A stretch of DNA of 33,364 bases from Alphaproteobacteria bacterium (GTDB lineage Bacteria > Pseudomonadota > Alphaproteobacteria > Rhodobacterales > Rhodobacteraceae). Both the position numbers and the translations under genes were made by a program. Under the pieces are notes generated by a model. The model was given only the letters and a program-made list of their open reading frames with translations, ran no database searches and was not told the DNA's origin. The stretch lies in the NCBI GenBank assembly GCA_030431485.1, contig JAUIIR010000049.1, positions 1 through 33,364 of the forward strand, written 5' to 3'. Each line of letters opens with the position of its first letter. Positions within the stretch are counted from its first letter, which is position 1. Below, piece after piece: positions 15,400 through 25,189 of the stretch.

Positions 15400-16416
15400 A
15401 TGATCCACAAGAACTGGGCAGAATTGATCAAGCCGACACAGCTCGACGTCAAGCCAGGCGCCGATCCGTCGCGCGTGGCCACCGTTGTGGCAGAACCGCT
15501 GGAGCGGGGCTTTGGTCTGACCCTTGGCAACGCGCTACGCCGCGTGCTGCTGTCGTCGCTTCAGGGCGCCGCAATCACGTCCGTGCAAATCGACAACGTG
15601 CTGCACGAGTTCTCCAGCGTTGCCGGCGTGCGGGAAGACGTGACAGACATCGTTCTGAACCTCAAGGGTGTGTCGCTCCGCATGGAAGTCGAAGGCCCCA
15701 AGCGCGTGTCCATCAATGCCAAAGGTCCGGGCGTTGTCACCGCCGGTGACATCTCGGAAACCAACGGCATCGAAGTGCTGAACCGCGACCATGTGATCTG
15801 TCACCTCGACGATGGTGCGGATCTCTACATGGAACTGACGGTCAACACCGGCAAAGGCTACGTGTCTGCCGACAAGAACAAGCCGGAAGACGCGCCCATC
15901 GGCCTGATGCCGATCGACGCTATCTATTCGCCGGTCAAGAAAGTCGCTTATGACGTTCAGCCGACCCGGGAAGGTCAGGTGCTGGACTATGACAAACTGA
16001 CCATGAAGGTGGAAACCGACGGCTCCGTCACCCCGGAAGACGCCGTGGCCTATGCCGCGCGCATCCTTCAGGACCAGTTGTCGATCTTCGTCAACTTCGA
16101 TGAACCGGAAAGCGCGCGTCCGCAGGACGACGACGATGGTCTCGAGTTCAACCCTCTTCTGCTCAAGAAAGTGGACGAGCTCGAACTGTCTGTCCGTTCG
16201 GCGAACTGCCTGAAGAACGACAACATCGTTTATATCGGCGACCTGATCCAGAAGACCGAAGCCGAGATGCTCCGCACCCCGAACTTCGGCCGCAAGTCGC
16301 TGAACGAGATCAAGGAAGTGCTGTCCGGCATGGGTCTGCACCTTGGCATGGATGTCGAGGACTGGCCGCCAGACAACATCGAAGACCTGGCGAAAAAGCT
16401 GGAAGACAACTTTTAA
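15400..16416 (+). CDS. rpoA: DNA-directed RNA polymerase subunit alpha
   Basis: A 338-residue alpha subunit, the usual alphaproteobacterial length. The N-terminal dimerisation/assembly domain spans about 1-235 ([20 protein letters not shown] near 30-50). An acidic linker (DDDDGLEF) leads to the C-terminal UP-element/activator-binding domain. Arg266 in SVRSANCLK corresponds to E. coli Arg265. I chose the ATG at 15400 because GGAGGGACGC stands just upstream; an ATG four codons earlier overlaps that ribosome-binding site. Confidence 0.97.
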   Translation: MIHKNWAELIKPTQLDVKPGADPSRVATVVAEPLERGFGLTLGNALRRVLLSSLQGAAITSVQIDNVLHEFSSVAGVREDVTDIVLNLKGVSLRMEVEGPKRVSINAKGPGVVTAGDISETNGIEVLNRDHVICHLDDGADLYMELTVNTGKGYVSADKNKPEDAPIGLMPIDAIYSPVKKVAYDVQPTREGQVLDYDKLTMKVETDGSVTPEDAVAYAARILQDQLSIFVNFDEPESARPQDDDDGLEFNPLLLKKVDELELSVRSANCLKNDNIVYIGDLIQKTEAEMLRTPNFGRKSLNEIKEVLSGMGLHLGMDVEDWPPDNIEDLAKKLEDNF

Positions 16417-16423
16417 GACATTG

Positions 16424-16445
16424 GGGTGAGGGGCGACCCTCACCC
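16424..16445 (+). promoter_or_regulatory. GNRA-capped hairpin between rpoA and rplQ
   Basis: GGGTGAGGG-GCGA-CCCTCACCC is a perfect 9-bp stem with a GCGA tetraloop, 8 bp after the rpoA stop. No T tract follows, so it is unlikely to terminate. It could protect the rpoA 3' end or mark a processing site. Confidence 0.45.
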
Positions 16446-16541
16446 GAACACCGGGCATTCCGCCCCAAGGAGAGCCGCTGACACGCATCGGTGGCCGGAC
16501 AAAGCAAAAACGCCCGTAGAGGGCACATTAGGAGAAGACAC

Positions 16542-16964
16542 ATGCGTCACGCACGAGGCTACCGCCGCCTGAACCGCACCCACGAGCACCGCAAGGCGCT
16601 CTTTGCCAACATGGCCGGCTCGCTCATCGAACATGAGCAGATCAAGACCACCCTGCCGAAAGCCAAGGAACTGCGCCCGGTCGTTGAAAAGCTGATCACT
16701 CTGGGCAAGCGCGGTGACCTGCACGCGCGCCGTCAGGCCGCTGCACAGCTGAAAGAAGACAAGGACGTCGCCAAGCTGTTCGAAGTGCTCGGGCCGCGCT
16801 ATGCCGAGCGTCAGGGTGGCTATGTCCGCATCCTGAAAGCCGGTTTCCGTTATGGTGACATGGCGCCGATGGCGATCATCGAATTCGTCGACCGTGACGT
16901 CGACGCAAAAGGCGCCGCCGACAAGGCCCGTCTGGCCGAGTTCGAAGCCGCCGACGAAGAATAA
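16542..16964 (+). CDS. rplQ: 50S ribosomal protein L17
   Basis: A 140-residue L17 with the canonical start [20 protein letters not shown]. The frame is open to 16491, but the ATG at 16542 has AGGAGAAGACAC upstream and matches the family. The C-terminus is extended relative to E. coli and acidic (AEFEAADEE). It is the last gene of the ribosomal cluster and is followed by a strong terminator. Confidence 0.97.
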   Translation: MRHARGYRRLNRTHEHRKALFANMAGSLIEHEQIKTTLPKAKELRPVVEKLITLGKRGDLHARRQAAAQLKEDKDVAKLFEVLGPRYAERQGGYVRILKAGFRYGDMAPMAIIEFVDRDVDAKGAADKARLAEFEAADEE

Positions 16965-16990
16965 GGTCCGCGCCCGCAAGGCAGATCACG

Positions 16991-17017
16991 GCCCCGCCCA
17001 TGTGGCGGGGCTTTTTT
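16991..17017 (+). terminator. Intrinsic terminator after rplQ
   Basis: GCCCCGCC-CATGT-GGCGGGGC, a perfect 8-bp stem, followed by TTTTTT. It ends the rpsM-rplQ transcript. Confidence 0.92.
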
Positions 17018-17366
17018 GTCCGTGGGTGGCGTTGTCCTGGCAACGCACGCTCCATTTCCGCGGTGTTAACCCATCAGCCCGATACCTCCCGCCCATCGGA
17101 TCCGAGACCCGTTCCGTCTTTTGGCGGGACACCCCAAGCGACAGACCTCTCCGGCGGACGCCATGCGTTCCAACCATGAGAGACGCGTTTCAAAGGTCCC
17201 GATTGGCACGGGATACAGGTTCGGAGCGGGTGACGCCGCTCTGCACGAGGGAAAGGATGTCCACCCAACTCAGGTGACGTCACCTCTTTTTGGAGATTGG
17301 GGCAATGCCCTTACCTATGAACACAATACACGGTTCGAGCAATTCAGCCCGTCCGAAGGGCGGGCC

Positions 17367-17486
17367 GCGCCCGACCCTCCCCCCGGGGAGGGCGCATTGG
17401 CGTGCCTTTTGCCCAAACCACCGTCATACGCGTGACGCCGACTTGCATCGTTCCGAGGTCGGATGCGCCCACCCAGGGTCGGGCGC
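17367..17486. repeat. 120-bp nested palindromic element
   Basis: The outer arms GCGCCCGACCC (17367-17377) and GGGTCGGGCGC (17476-17486) are perfect inverted repeats of 11 bp. An internal hairpin, CCCTCCCC-CC-GGGGAGGG, lies at 17375-17392. A further pair, GGGCGCAT (17390-17397) with ATGCGCCC (17463-17470), nests inside. This organisation suggests a non-autonomous palindromic repeat unit rather than chance. Confidence 0.55.
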
Positions 17487-17489
17487 TTT

Positions 17490-17513
17490 GTAGGGTGCGT
17501 GTTTACACGCTCC
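17490..17513. repeat. Dispersed GGTGCGTG repeat, inverted copy 4
   Basis: GTAGGGTGCGTGTTTACACGC is read as the reverse complement of the other copies. A degenerate fifth copy, GGTGCGTGATTTCGCGCAC, follows at 17529-17547, directly after the parE 3' end on the opposite strand. Confidence 0.5.
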
Positions 17514-17551
17514 AAATCGACCGTCTCGGTGCGTGATTTCGCGCACGGAAC

Positions 17552-19510
17552 TCAAACATCCAACTCCTCAACAAACCGCGCGTTCTCCTGAATATACTGG
17601 AACCGCAGTTCGGGCTTCTTCCCCATCAGCCGTTCCACCAGATCGCCGGTTTCGCCCGGTTCGTCCTCGTCAATGGTCACACGGATGAGCTTGCGCGAGG
17701 CCGGGTCCATCGTGGTCTCTTTCAAATCCTTCGCATCCATCTCGCCCAGACCCTTGAAACGCTGGACGTCGATCTTGCCTTTGCCGCCCAGGCCCTTTTC
17801 CATCATCAGGTCCTTCTCGGCGTCGTCCGCCACGTAAAGCCGCTTGGCCCCCTGCGTGAGCCGGTACAAGGGCGGGCAGGCCAGGTACAAATGCCCGGCG
17901 TCGATCATCGGGCGCATCTGGGTGAAGAAAAACGTCATCAAAAGCGACGCAATATGGGCGCCGTCGACGTCCGCATCCGTCATGATGATAATTTTTTCGT
18001 AACGCAGATCATCGACATTGAACTTTGTCCCAAGGCCCACACCCAAGGCCTGTGTCAGATCGCTGATCTCGGCATTGGTCCCCAGTTTGGAGGAGGCAGC
18101 CCCAAGAACGTTCAGGATCTTTCCCCGCAGCGGCAACAGCGCCTGCGTCTTGCGATCCCGCGCCATTTTGGCCGATCCACCGGCCGAGTCGCCCTCGACA
18201 ATGAACAATTCGGTGCCTTCGCGCGTTGAAGACGAGCAGTCCACCAATTTACCGGGAAGGCGTAGTTTCTTCGTGGCGGACTTGCGTTGTGTTTCCTTCT
18301 CGGCCCTTCGCCGCAAACGCTCCTCGGCCCGCAGCACGAGGAAATCCAGAATGGCGCCTGCGGATTTGGTGTCAGAGGCCAACCAGTTGTCGAAATGGTC
18401 CCGCACCGCGCCCTCGACCATGCGCTGCGCTTCGGTGGTGGCAAGTCGGTCTTTGGTCTGGCCCACAAATTCCGGTTCGCGGATGAAGCACGACACCAGC
18501 GCGCATCCGCCGGTGATCAGGTCGTCGCGGTTGATCTGCGCCGCCTTCTTGTTGTTCGACAATTCGCCATAGGCGCGGATCCCCTTGAGGATCGCCGCCC
18601 AGAACCCGGCTTCATGCGTGCCACCTTCCGGGGTGGGGACGGTGTTACAATAGGATTGGATGAACCCGTCCCGCGACGGCGTCCAGTTGATGGCCCATTC
18701 GACCTTTCCGGGCGTGTTGAATTTTTCCTTGAAATCGACTGTGCCGGAAAACGGCTTTTCCGCATAGGTCGACGCACTGCCCAGCGTTTCCACCAGATAA
18801 TCGCTCAGACCTCCGGGAAAGTGGAACGTCGCCTCTGTCGGCGTGTCTCCATCCTGAATCGCTGATTTCCAACGGATCTCGACACCAGAGAAAAGATAGC
18901 CCTTTGACCGTACCATCTTGAACAGACGCGCGGGTTTGAACCGGTGCGAGCCGAAGATCTCTTCATCGGCATGGAAGGTGACCGTGGTTCCGCGCCGGTT
19001 TGGCGCCGCGCCCACCTTTTCAACTTTGGTAAGCGGGATGCCGCGCGAGAAGCGCTGTTCAAACAGTTCCTTGTTGCGCGCGACCTGAACCACCATCGAG
19101 TCGCTGAGCGCATTCACAACCGAGGCCCCGACCCCGTGCAGACCGCCCGAGGTCTCATAGGCTTTGCCGCTGAATTTACCGCCCGCGTGCAGCGTGCAGA
19201 GGATCACTTCCAGCGCGGACTTGTCGGGAAACTTCGGGTGCGGATCAATCGGAATACCGCGCCCGTTGTCGCGGATGGTGACGGCGTAATCTTCGTGCAG
19301 CTCCACCTCGATCCGGTTGGCGTGTCCGGCCACCGCCTCGTCCATCGAGTTGTCGAGCACCTCGGCGACAAGGTGATGCAAAGCCCGCTCATCGGTGCCG
19401 CCGATATACATCCCGGGCCGTTTGCGGACGGGCTCCAGTCCCTCCAGCACCTCGATCGAGGAGGCATCATAGTCGGTCGGTTCGTGTCCGGAGAGAAGGT
19501 CTTCGGCCAT
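17552..19510 (-). CDS. parE: DNA topoisomerase IV subunit B
   Basis: A 652-residue type IIA topoisomerase ATPase subunit, the size of alphaproteobacterial ParE and clearly shorter than GyrB. The GHKL ATPase domain shows Glu50 and Asn54 in EVLDNSMDEAV, DNGRGIPI at 81-88 and GLHGVG at 123-128. The transducer domain follows. The TOPRIM domain has EGDSAGG at 439-445 and the metal-binding DxDxD in MTDADVDGAH (Asp512, 514, 516). The C-terminal RFKGLGEMDAKDLKETTMDP is typical. With ParC it decatenates daughter chromosomes. It is transcribed toward the ribosomal cluster, and parC is not in the window. Alternative GyrB is unlikely from length and C-terminus. Confidence 0.95.
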   Translation of the reverse strand: MAEDLLSGHEPTDYDASSIEVLEGLEPVRKRPGMYIGGTDERALHHLVAEVLDNSMDEAVAGHANRIEVELHEDYAVTIRDNGRGIPIDPHPKFPDKSALEVILCTLHAGGKFSGKAYETSGGLHGVGASVVNALSDSMVVQVARNKELFEQRFSRGIPLTKVEKVGAAPNRRGTTVTFHADEEIFGSHRFKPARLFKMVRSKGYLFSGVEIRWKSAIQDGDTPTEATFHFPGGLSDYLVETLGSASTYAEKPFSGTVDFKEKFNTPGKVEWAINWTPSRDGFIQSYCNTVPTPEGGTHEAGFWAAILKGIRAYGELSNNKKAAQINRDDLITGGCALVSCFIREPEFVGQTKDRLATTEAQRMVEGAVRDHFDNWLASDTKSAGAILDFLVLRAEERLRRRAEKETQRKSATKKLRLPGKLVDCSSSTREGTELFIVEGDSAGGSAKMARDRKTQALLPLRGKILNVLGAASSKLGTNAEISDLTQALGVGLGTKFNVDDLRYEKIIIMTDADVDGAHIASLLMTFFFTQMRPMIDAGHLYLACPPLYRLTQGAKRLYVADDAEKDLMMEKGLGGKGKIDVQRFKGLGEMDAKDLKETTMDPASRKLIRVTIDEDEPGETGDLVERLMGKKPELRFQYIQENARFVEELDV

Positions 19511-19573
19511 GGCAGCTGCTCTGTCTTTGTTGCTTTGCGGCAGTATGACAGACGCGCGGGCAGGGGGGAAGCG

Positions 19574-19987
19574 TCAGCGTGCCGACTCATCCTTCATCAA
19601 TCGTTCCGCTTTCCGCCTGACCAACACGCCCCGCAGGTCGTGCATGGCAAGAAGAAGCGCGTCAGTCACGGTTTCAAGCTGCCCGGCTGTTGCGCGCGAC
19701 TGGGCCCATTGGGTTGTCAGGTTGAGGTGGTCAACTGTGCGCAGAATGTCATCGACATCGCGATCCGCCAGAGTGATCTGCCTCTGCTGCATCCAATCAC
19801 GAATGACCGCGACATCGTCATCGCTCAATGTCCTCTCGCCGTGGGGTTTGATCTCGCCGTTGCGGATGTTGACCACGGCAATCTGATCCATCTCGATCCG
19901 ACGCTGCGGATTTTCGGTATCCACACGAAACACAAGCGCACCGTTTTCGCGTACTCTGAAATAATATCCAGGAAGGTCTCCAGCCAT
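19574..19987 (-). CDS. Conserved hypothetical protein
   Basis: A protein of about 137 residues beginning MAGDLPGYYFRVRENGALVF and continuing through RRIEMDQIAVVNIRNGEIKP, a helical middle (LSDDDVAVIRDWMQQRQ) and a C-terminal helix (LLLAMHDLRGVLVRRKAERL). It looks like a small soluble protein conserved in roseobacters, function unknown. The frame extends upstream to 20080, but the ATG at 19987 has GAGGCG in front and the extra 31 residues look non-family. It lies 63 bp upstream of parE on the same strand and may be cotranscribed with it. Confidence 0.6.
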   Translation of the reverse strand: MAGDLPGYYFRVRENGALVFRVDTENPQRRIEMDQIAVVNIRNGEIKPHGERTLSDDDVAVIRDWMQQRQITLADRDVDDILRTVDHLNLTTQWAQSRATAGQLETVTDALLLAMHDLRGVLVRRKAERLMKDESAR

Positions 19988-20096
19988 AAACGCCTCGTGC
20001 CTGCTCTGATAACAGGCTACCAATTCACATTCATTTAAACCAGTCCGGGACAAGGGCCACGAACTGGGAATTTTCTTCAAAAAAACTCAGGTCTTA

Positions 20097-21356
<1,260 letters not shown>

Positions 21357-21385
21357 TCAAGCGATGATCTTGAAAGGAAAAACCG

Positions 21386-21778
21386 ATGACCGAGAATGAC
21401 CAGAACTGGTACGCGCCCGAAATCGCCACCTTTGGTGACCGCATGACTGCAGCGCGCGAAGCCGCTGGGATGACACAGGAGTCTTTGGCCAAGCGGTTGG
21501 GCGTCAAGAAAACAACGCTGCGCAATTGGGAAAACGACATTGCCGAGCCGCGCGCCAATCGGTTGTCGATGCTTGCGGGGTTGCTGAACGTGTCGATGAT
21601 GTGGTTGATCAATGGCGAAGGTGAAGGCATTGAAAATCCGGATGCGGAGGCTCCACCGGCGGAAATGACCGAAATCATCCTTGAAATCCGTGAAATGAAG
21701 TCGGACCTTCACTTCAAGGCCGAGCAACTTGCCCGGTTAGAGAAACGACTGCGCACTTTGGTGACCCAAACCACATGA
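21386..21778 (+). CDS. XRE-family regulator with C-terminal coiled coil
   Basis: A 130-residue protein with a Cro/C1 helix-turn-helix at about residues 17-72 (FGDRMTAAREAAGMTQESLA, KRLGVKKTTLRNWENDIAEP). A Pro/Glu-rich linker leads to a helical, charged C-terminus (EIILEIREMKSDLHFKAEQL, ARLEKRLRTL) that looks like a dimerisation coiled coil. The start follows TTGAAAGGAAAAACCG. It diverges from the aminotransferase and overlaps the sdhE start by 4 bp, so the two are coupled. Its target is unknown. Confidence 0.85.
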   Translation: MTENDQNWYAPEIATFGDRMTAAREAAGMTQESLAKRLGVKKTTLRNWENDIAEPRANRLSMLAGLLNVSMMWLINGEGEGIENPDAEAPPAEMTEIILEIREMKSDLHFKAEQLARLEKRLRTLVTQTT

Positions 21779-22035
21779 CCGAAACTCGTGAGAACCGTCT
21801 GAAACGTCTTTCGATGCGCTCTATGCGTCGTGGCATCAAAGAGATGGACATCATCCTGTCGCGCTATGCCGAGCTTCGGCTGGAAGGCTTTGATGATGCC
21901 ATGCTGGACCGCTACGACGCACTGCTTTCGGAAAACGATCAAGACCTCTACCAATGGGTGAGCGGTCAGCGGCCACCGCCCGACAGTCTGCATGACCTCA
22001 TTTCCGACATCTCGGAGGTTGCCTTTCAGCGCTGA
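21775..22035 (+). CDS. sdhE: FAD assembly factor SdhE (succinate dehydrogenase flavinylation)
   Basis: An 86-residue protein of the SdhE/YgfY/DUF339 family, which promotes covalent flavinylation of SdhA. The defining RGxxE motif is Arg19-Gly20-Ile-Lys-Glu23 in MRRGIKEMD, followed by the helical bundle with DQDLYQWVSGQRPPP near the C-terminus. The length fits the family. It is coupled to the upstream XRE gene by an ATGA overlap. The sdh genes themselves are not in the window. Confidence 0.9.
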   Translation: MTETRENRLKRLSMRSMRRGIKEMDIILSRYAELRLEGFDDAMLDRYDALLSENDQDLYQWVSGQRPPPDSLHDLISDISEVAFQR

Positions 22036-22117
22036 GCCGAAAAGAGTTTTTCCGGCTTAACTGATTATTCGGGATTATAGGCGATTCTCCTGCCTGACGG
22101 AAAAGGCGGAGAAACGA

Positions 22118-22615
22118 ATGAGCATTCATGCATCTGTTGATCGCGGTGGCGCCGGGGCGATCCTGGACGGCTATCTTGAAGCGCTTGCGCTGGTCGAGCG
22201 GCTTCACCGGTTGTTGCTGGATGTGATCAAAGATGAATTCGAACGCGTCGGCGTCATCGAAATCAACGCCGTGCAGGCTCTGCTGTTGTTTAACATCGGC
22301 GATAACGAGGTGACAGCCGGGGAATTGAAGACTCGTGGATACTACCAAGGCAGCAATGTCAGCTATAATCTCAAGAAACTTGTAGACATGGGCTACATGC
22401 ACCACCAGAGATGCGAAATCGACCGGCGATCGGTGCGGGTCAAACTCACCCCGCGCGGACGCGAGATCCGCGATTTGATTTCGGCCTTGTTTGCGCGCCA
22501 TGCCGAAGGCCTGATCGCAACCAAGGTCATCGACCACGGCACGCTGGGAGATATGAGCAGCACGCTACGCCGCATGGAACGGTATTGGACCGATCAGATC
22601 AGGTATATCTACTAG
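22118..22615 (+). CDS. LdtR-type winged-helix (MarR-like) regulator
   Basis: A 165-residue winged-helix regulator resembling LdtR, a MarR-like regulator found across alphaproteobacteria. Visible are the N-terminal helices (ILDGYLEALALVERLHRLLL), the recognition region (NEVTAGELKTRGYYQGSNVS, YNLKKLVDMGYM) and the wing (QRCEIDRRSVRVKLTPRGRE). LdtR homologues have been linked to cell-wall L,D-transpeptidase and stress genes; the target here is not visible. The stop overlaps the convergent DUF1194 stop. Confidence 0.82.
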   Translation: MSIHASVDRGGAGAILDGYLEALALVERLHRLLLDVIKDEFERVGVIEINAVQALLLFNIGDNEVTAGELKTRGYYQGSNVSYNLKKLVDMGYMHHQRCEIDRRSVRVKLTPRGREIRDLISALFARHAEGLIATKVIDHGTLGDMSSTLRRMERYWTDQIRYIY

Positions 22616-23322
22616 CCGGGCCGTTGGGCGCTGACGGGACGCGCGCTCAAGATCATGTCATTCAGTTCACGAAACAGCTTGCGCGTCATCGCTTCACGGT
22701 ACCCCTGATACCCTTCCGAGGTTTCGACGAAGGCTCCGAACCCGAACCGGACTTCGCGGTGGAAATAGTCCAGAACATCGTCAGACCCGCCCAAAACCGC
22801 CAGCCCGTTGACGGTGACATTGGTGAACGGGAAGTTCTTGTAGGCAAGACGGGGCGGGAAGCCGTCATTGTTTTCACCATCGCCCGACACGTCGATCACC
22901 TGCCTGTCGCAGTCCGGCCCCCGTGCCAAAAGCATGGCACCATAGCCAAGCGCGTATCCCATCGCGGTCGGAAAACGCGTGTGGCTGCGGGGGGCGGACA
23001 CCAGACGGTTGATCAGCCCGTCAATCGCTGCATCATCCTCCAGCGCCGTCCAATTGCTGACAATCGCACTTTGTCGGCGACCGCTCCATTCGTAGATGGC
23101 CATGGCTACATGGCCATCAGCATCGAGGATTGCGCTGCGGATCAATGGATCGTTCAGCGCGGCGGCAAGCCCGTCGCGCTGCAGGATGTATTCGTCGGCG
23201 TCTACCGAAGACGACACATCGAGTGCAAGCACCAGCGCAAGGCGGCAATGGCTTTGTGCCACGGCCGGGCCAGCCAGCCCGACCCACAGCACCGTCATCA
23301 AAGCCGCCCAAATGCGCCGCAT
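22612..23322 (-). CDS. DUF1194 protein, exported von Willebrand A-like
   Basis: A 236-residue exported protein. Residues 1-22 form a signal peptide ending in PAVA, followed by a vWA-like domain of the DUF1194 family. The metal-ion-dependent adhesion motif DxSxS is Asp35, Ser37 and Ser39 in LALDVSSSVDADEY. VIDVSGDGENNDG further on supplies the next conserved Asp. This implies divalent-metal-dependent protein binding in the periplasm; the partner is unknown. I chose the ATG at 23322, not the frame opening at 23475, because of the signal peptide. It starts 4 bp after gloA on the same strand. Confidence 0.85.
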   Translation of the reverse strand: MRRIWAALMTVLWVGLAGPAVAQSHCRLALVLALDVSSSVDADEYILQRDGLAAALNDPLIRSAILDADGHVAMAIYEWSGRRQSAIVSNWTALEDDAAIDGLINRLVSAPRSHTRFPTAMGYALGYGAMLLARGPDCDRQVIDVSGDGENNDGFPPRLAYKNFPFTNVTVNGLAVLGGSDDVLDYFHREVRFGFGAFVETSEGYQGYREAMTRKLFRELNDMILSARPVSAQRPG

Positions 23323-23326
23323 CACG

Positions 23327-23755
23327 TCACCAGTGCCCGGTGTTTTCCATGCCCGCCCAAGGCTCTTGTGGGGGAAGGGCATCGCCCTCTTGCAACAGCT
23401 CGATCGAGATGTTGTCCGGCGAGCGCACAAACGCCATGTGGCCGTCGCGCGGCGGGCGGTTGATTGTAACGCCATTGTCCATCAGGTGCTGGCACATCTC
23501 GTAGATATTATCGACGCGATAGGCGAGATGCCCAAAGTGGCGGCTGTCGGACGGCAAACCATCATCACCATCCCAATTGTAGGTCAATTCGACCGGGCAT
23601 TCCTCTTGCCCGTCCGGCGCCATGAAAATCAGGGTGAAGCGGCCCTTTTCATTGTCTGTGCGGCGGGTCTCTTTCAGGCCCAGCAGGCTGTAGAATTTCA
23701 TCGAAGCTTCAAGGTCCTTAACGCGGACCATCGTGTGCAGATAGCGCAGGGGCAT
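23327..23755 (-). CDS. gloA: Lactoylglutathione lyase (glyoxalase I)
   Basis: A 142-residue glyoxalase I, which converts the methylglyoxal-glutathione hemithioacetal to S-lactoylglutathione. The metal ligands expected for the family are present: His7 (YLHTMVRV), Glu56 (CPVELTYNW), His76 (FGHLAYRV) and Glu119 (SIELLQ). The KFYSLLGLKETRR segment is typical. It is a single-domain form with a slightly longer C-terminus (PWAGMENTGHW). It is followed directly by the DUF1194 gene, with which it is probably cotranscribed. Confidence 0.95.
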   Translation of the reverse strand: MPLRYLHTMVRVKDLEASMKFYSLLGLKETRRTDNEKGRFTLIFMAPDGQEECPVELTYNWDGDDGLPSDSRHFGHLAYRVDNIYEMCQHLMDNGVTINRPPRDGHMAFVRSPDNISIELLQEGDALPPQEPWAGMENTGHW

Positions 23756-23824
23756 GGTGTCCTCTTGAGTTGATCTGCTCAGAGGCTAGGCCAATTCCCG
23801 GCGATGTCGAGTGCCAAAGCGGTC

Positions 23825-25189
23825 TTAGAAGGCCGACCGGATGCCAAGTTCGATGCCGAAGTTCTCGGTCTCGTAGAGGTCGATATTCGCGTCTGTGCGT
23901 TCCGCATTCAGCGTGATCGTGGGCATGAACCCGTAATATTCGATGTCCCGCAAAATCGCGGTGACGCTGGCTTTCGCGGTTTTTTCATGCCGTTTCTGGC
24001 TGGCCACACCCGTGCCGTCATGGCGTTTGTCGGACAGTGTGAGACCAAAAACAAGAAACGCGGGGCCGATCGCCTCGGCAAGTCCGTAGCGCGCCGAAAT
24101 CGCGCGCTGATCGTAATAGAGGTAGTCCGCATCGCTTTCGGATGTCAGAAAACTGGTGGAGAGAGACAAGGTATCGCCGCCCGGCAGGGACATGCCATAT
24201 CCCAGCTGCGCGCTCCAGATGGTTGCGTCCGCGCGACCGTCTTCTCCGGACTGTCCTTCGCGATTGAGTGACAGGCTCAACATGCCGGTTTCACCGGTCG
24301 CACGGCGGTAGCTGGCGCCAAGTCGATTGTACGACATCAGGGGATCCCCGCCGTACCAGGTCCGCCCAAGCCGCATATCCCAGCCCAGCCGCGCCTTGCC
24401 TCCGGACAGCGCATAGTCTTCCTGCAACCCGACAAAAACCGAGCTTGTCGCAAAGTCAGAGCCTTTTGCGTCCGGCGCGATGTCCTTCGCGTCGTCGGAC
24501 AGCACGTAGGTCCGGTGTGACAGGCCAAAAAGCAGATCCGTGCGTTTGCGGTCCGAATTCACTAGGCGATAGCGCGTGCTCACTCCGGTCGAGATTTCTA
24601 CCCCAGAAAGCGCTCTGGCTTCACCTTCGAGAGAGAACTCGAAGGGCAGTCCAAACAGCTCCGAGGTTTCATTGCGGCTGCCATTGTTGATGTTGGAACT
24701 TGGCGCGATTGAAAAACGCAGAGCCGTGGACCACGGATTCTGACGGCGCACATAGCGGAAATCCTCGGCTGCGCGCGCCTTGAGGGCCTCGTTGGGTGCG
24801 ATTTGCGCGGCCCGGCGTAGCCAGAGCTGGGCGGCCGTCCGGCGGCCGGACGACGAAAGCGCCTGCGCCATTGCCAAGGCGGCCGCATACCGTGCGTCTT
24901 CGGTCTCGGCCAAAGCCCAGGCGCGGCGCGCATGGCTCAGAGCGTCATCATTGCGACCAAGGTTGCGCGCGGCGCGCGACCGGATGAGATGCGCGCCAAG
25001 ATCGTTCGCATCCCGCTCGATCAGCGCGCCGGACAGATCAAAGGCAAGCCCGGACTGGCCTTGCAGCACAGCCTGACCGGCCAAATCGCGCATCTGACCG
25101 GGGCTGAGGACAGCCTGCGCCGAAGCTTGCGCTGCTACAAGAACAAGCGCTCCGGCGATCAAGCCAAGGCGGCGGGACCAGCGTGTCAT
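23825..25189 (-). CDS. Slam-family surface lipoprotein assembly modifier (DUF560)
   Basis: A 454-residue outer-membrane protein. Residues 1-24 form a signal peptide ending in ASA. Residues 27-146 are helical and TPR-like (repeated A/L pattern, for example DALSHARRAWALAE and AAQLWLRRAAQIAPNEALKA). From about residue 152 a beta-barrel begins with RQNPWSTALRF and the Slam hallmark SNINN at 165-169 followed by GLPFEF and EARALSG, and it ends in Phe, as BAM-assembled barrels do. Slam proteins (first described in Neisseria) move lipoproteins such as TbpB to the cell surface. The upstream lipoprotein gene overlaps it by one base (TAATG), so the pair is translationally coupled and the lipoprotein is the likely client. 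Confidence 0.85.
   Translation of the reverse strand: MTRWSRRLGLIAGALVLVAAQASAQAVLSPGQMRDLAGQAVLQGQSGLAFDLSGALIERDANDLGAHLIRSRAARNLGRNDDALSHARRAWALAETEDARYAAALAMAQALSSSGRRTAAQLWLRRAAQIAPNEALKARAAEDFRYVRRQNPWSTALRFSIAPSSNINNGSRNETSELFGLPFEFSLEGEARALSGVEISTGVSTRYRLVNSDRKRTDLLFGLSHRTYVLSDDAKDIAPDAKGSDFATSSVFVGLQEDYALSGGKARLGWDMRLGRTWYGGDPLMSYNRLGASYRRATGETGMLSLSLNREGQSGEDGRADATIWSAQLGYGMSLPGGDTLSLSTSFLTSESDADYLYYDQRAISARYGLAEAIGPAFLVFGLTLSDKRHDGTGVASQKRHEKTAKASVTAILRDIEYYGFMPTITLNAERTDANIDLYETENFGIELGIRSAF

Larger units (their letters stand above)
17018..17551. other. Gene-free structured intergenic region
   Basis: About 530 bp between the rplQ terminator and the parE stop with no frame I would call a gene. 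It contains a 14-bp perfect palindrome, AGGTGACGTCACCT (17272-17285), followed by CTTTTTGG, which could be the 3' end of a small plus-strand RNA. It also contains the large nested palindromic element 17367-17486 and two GGTGCGTG-type repeats. Open frames here (for example 17290-17493) are Arg/Pro-rich and look spurious. Confidence 0.5.

Noticed and set aside
17290..17493. 67-residue open frame in the rplQ-parE gap
   Set aside because: It is Arg/Pro/His-rich, has no clear ribosome-binding site and is built largely from the palindromic element.
22036..22056. Terminator after sdhE (GCCG...CGGC stem with A/T pairs)
   Set aside because: The stem is short with a bulge and is followed by TTAACTG rather than a T tract.
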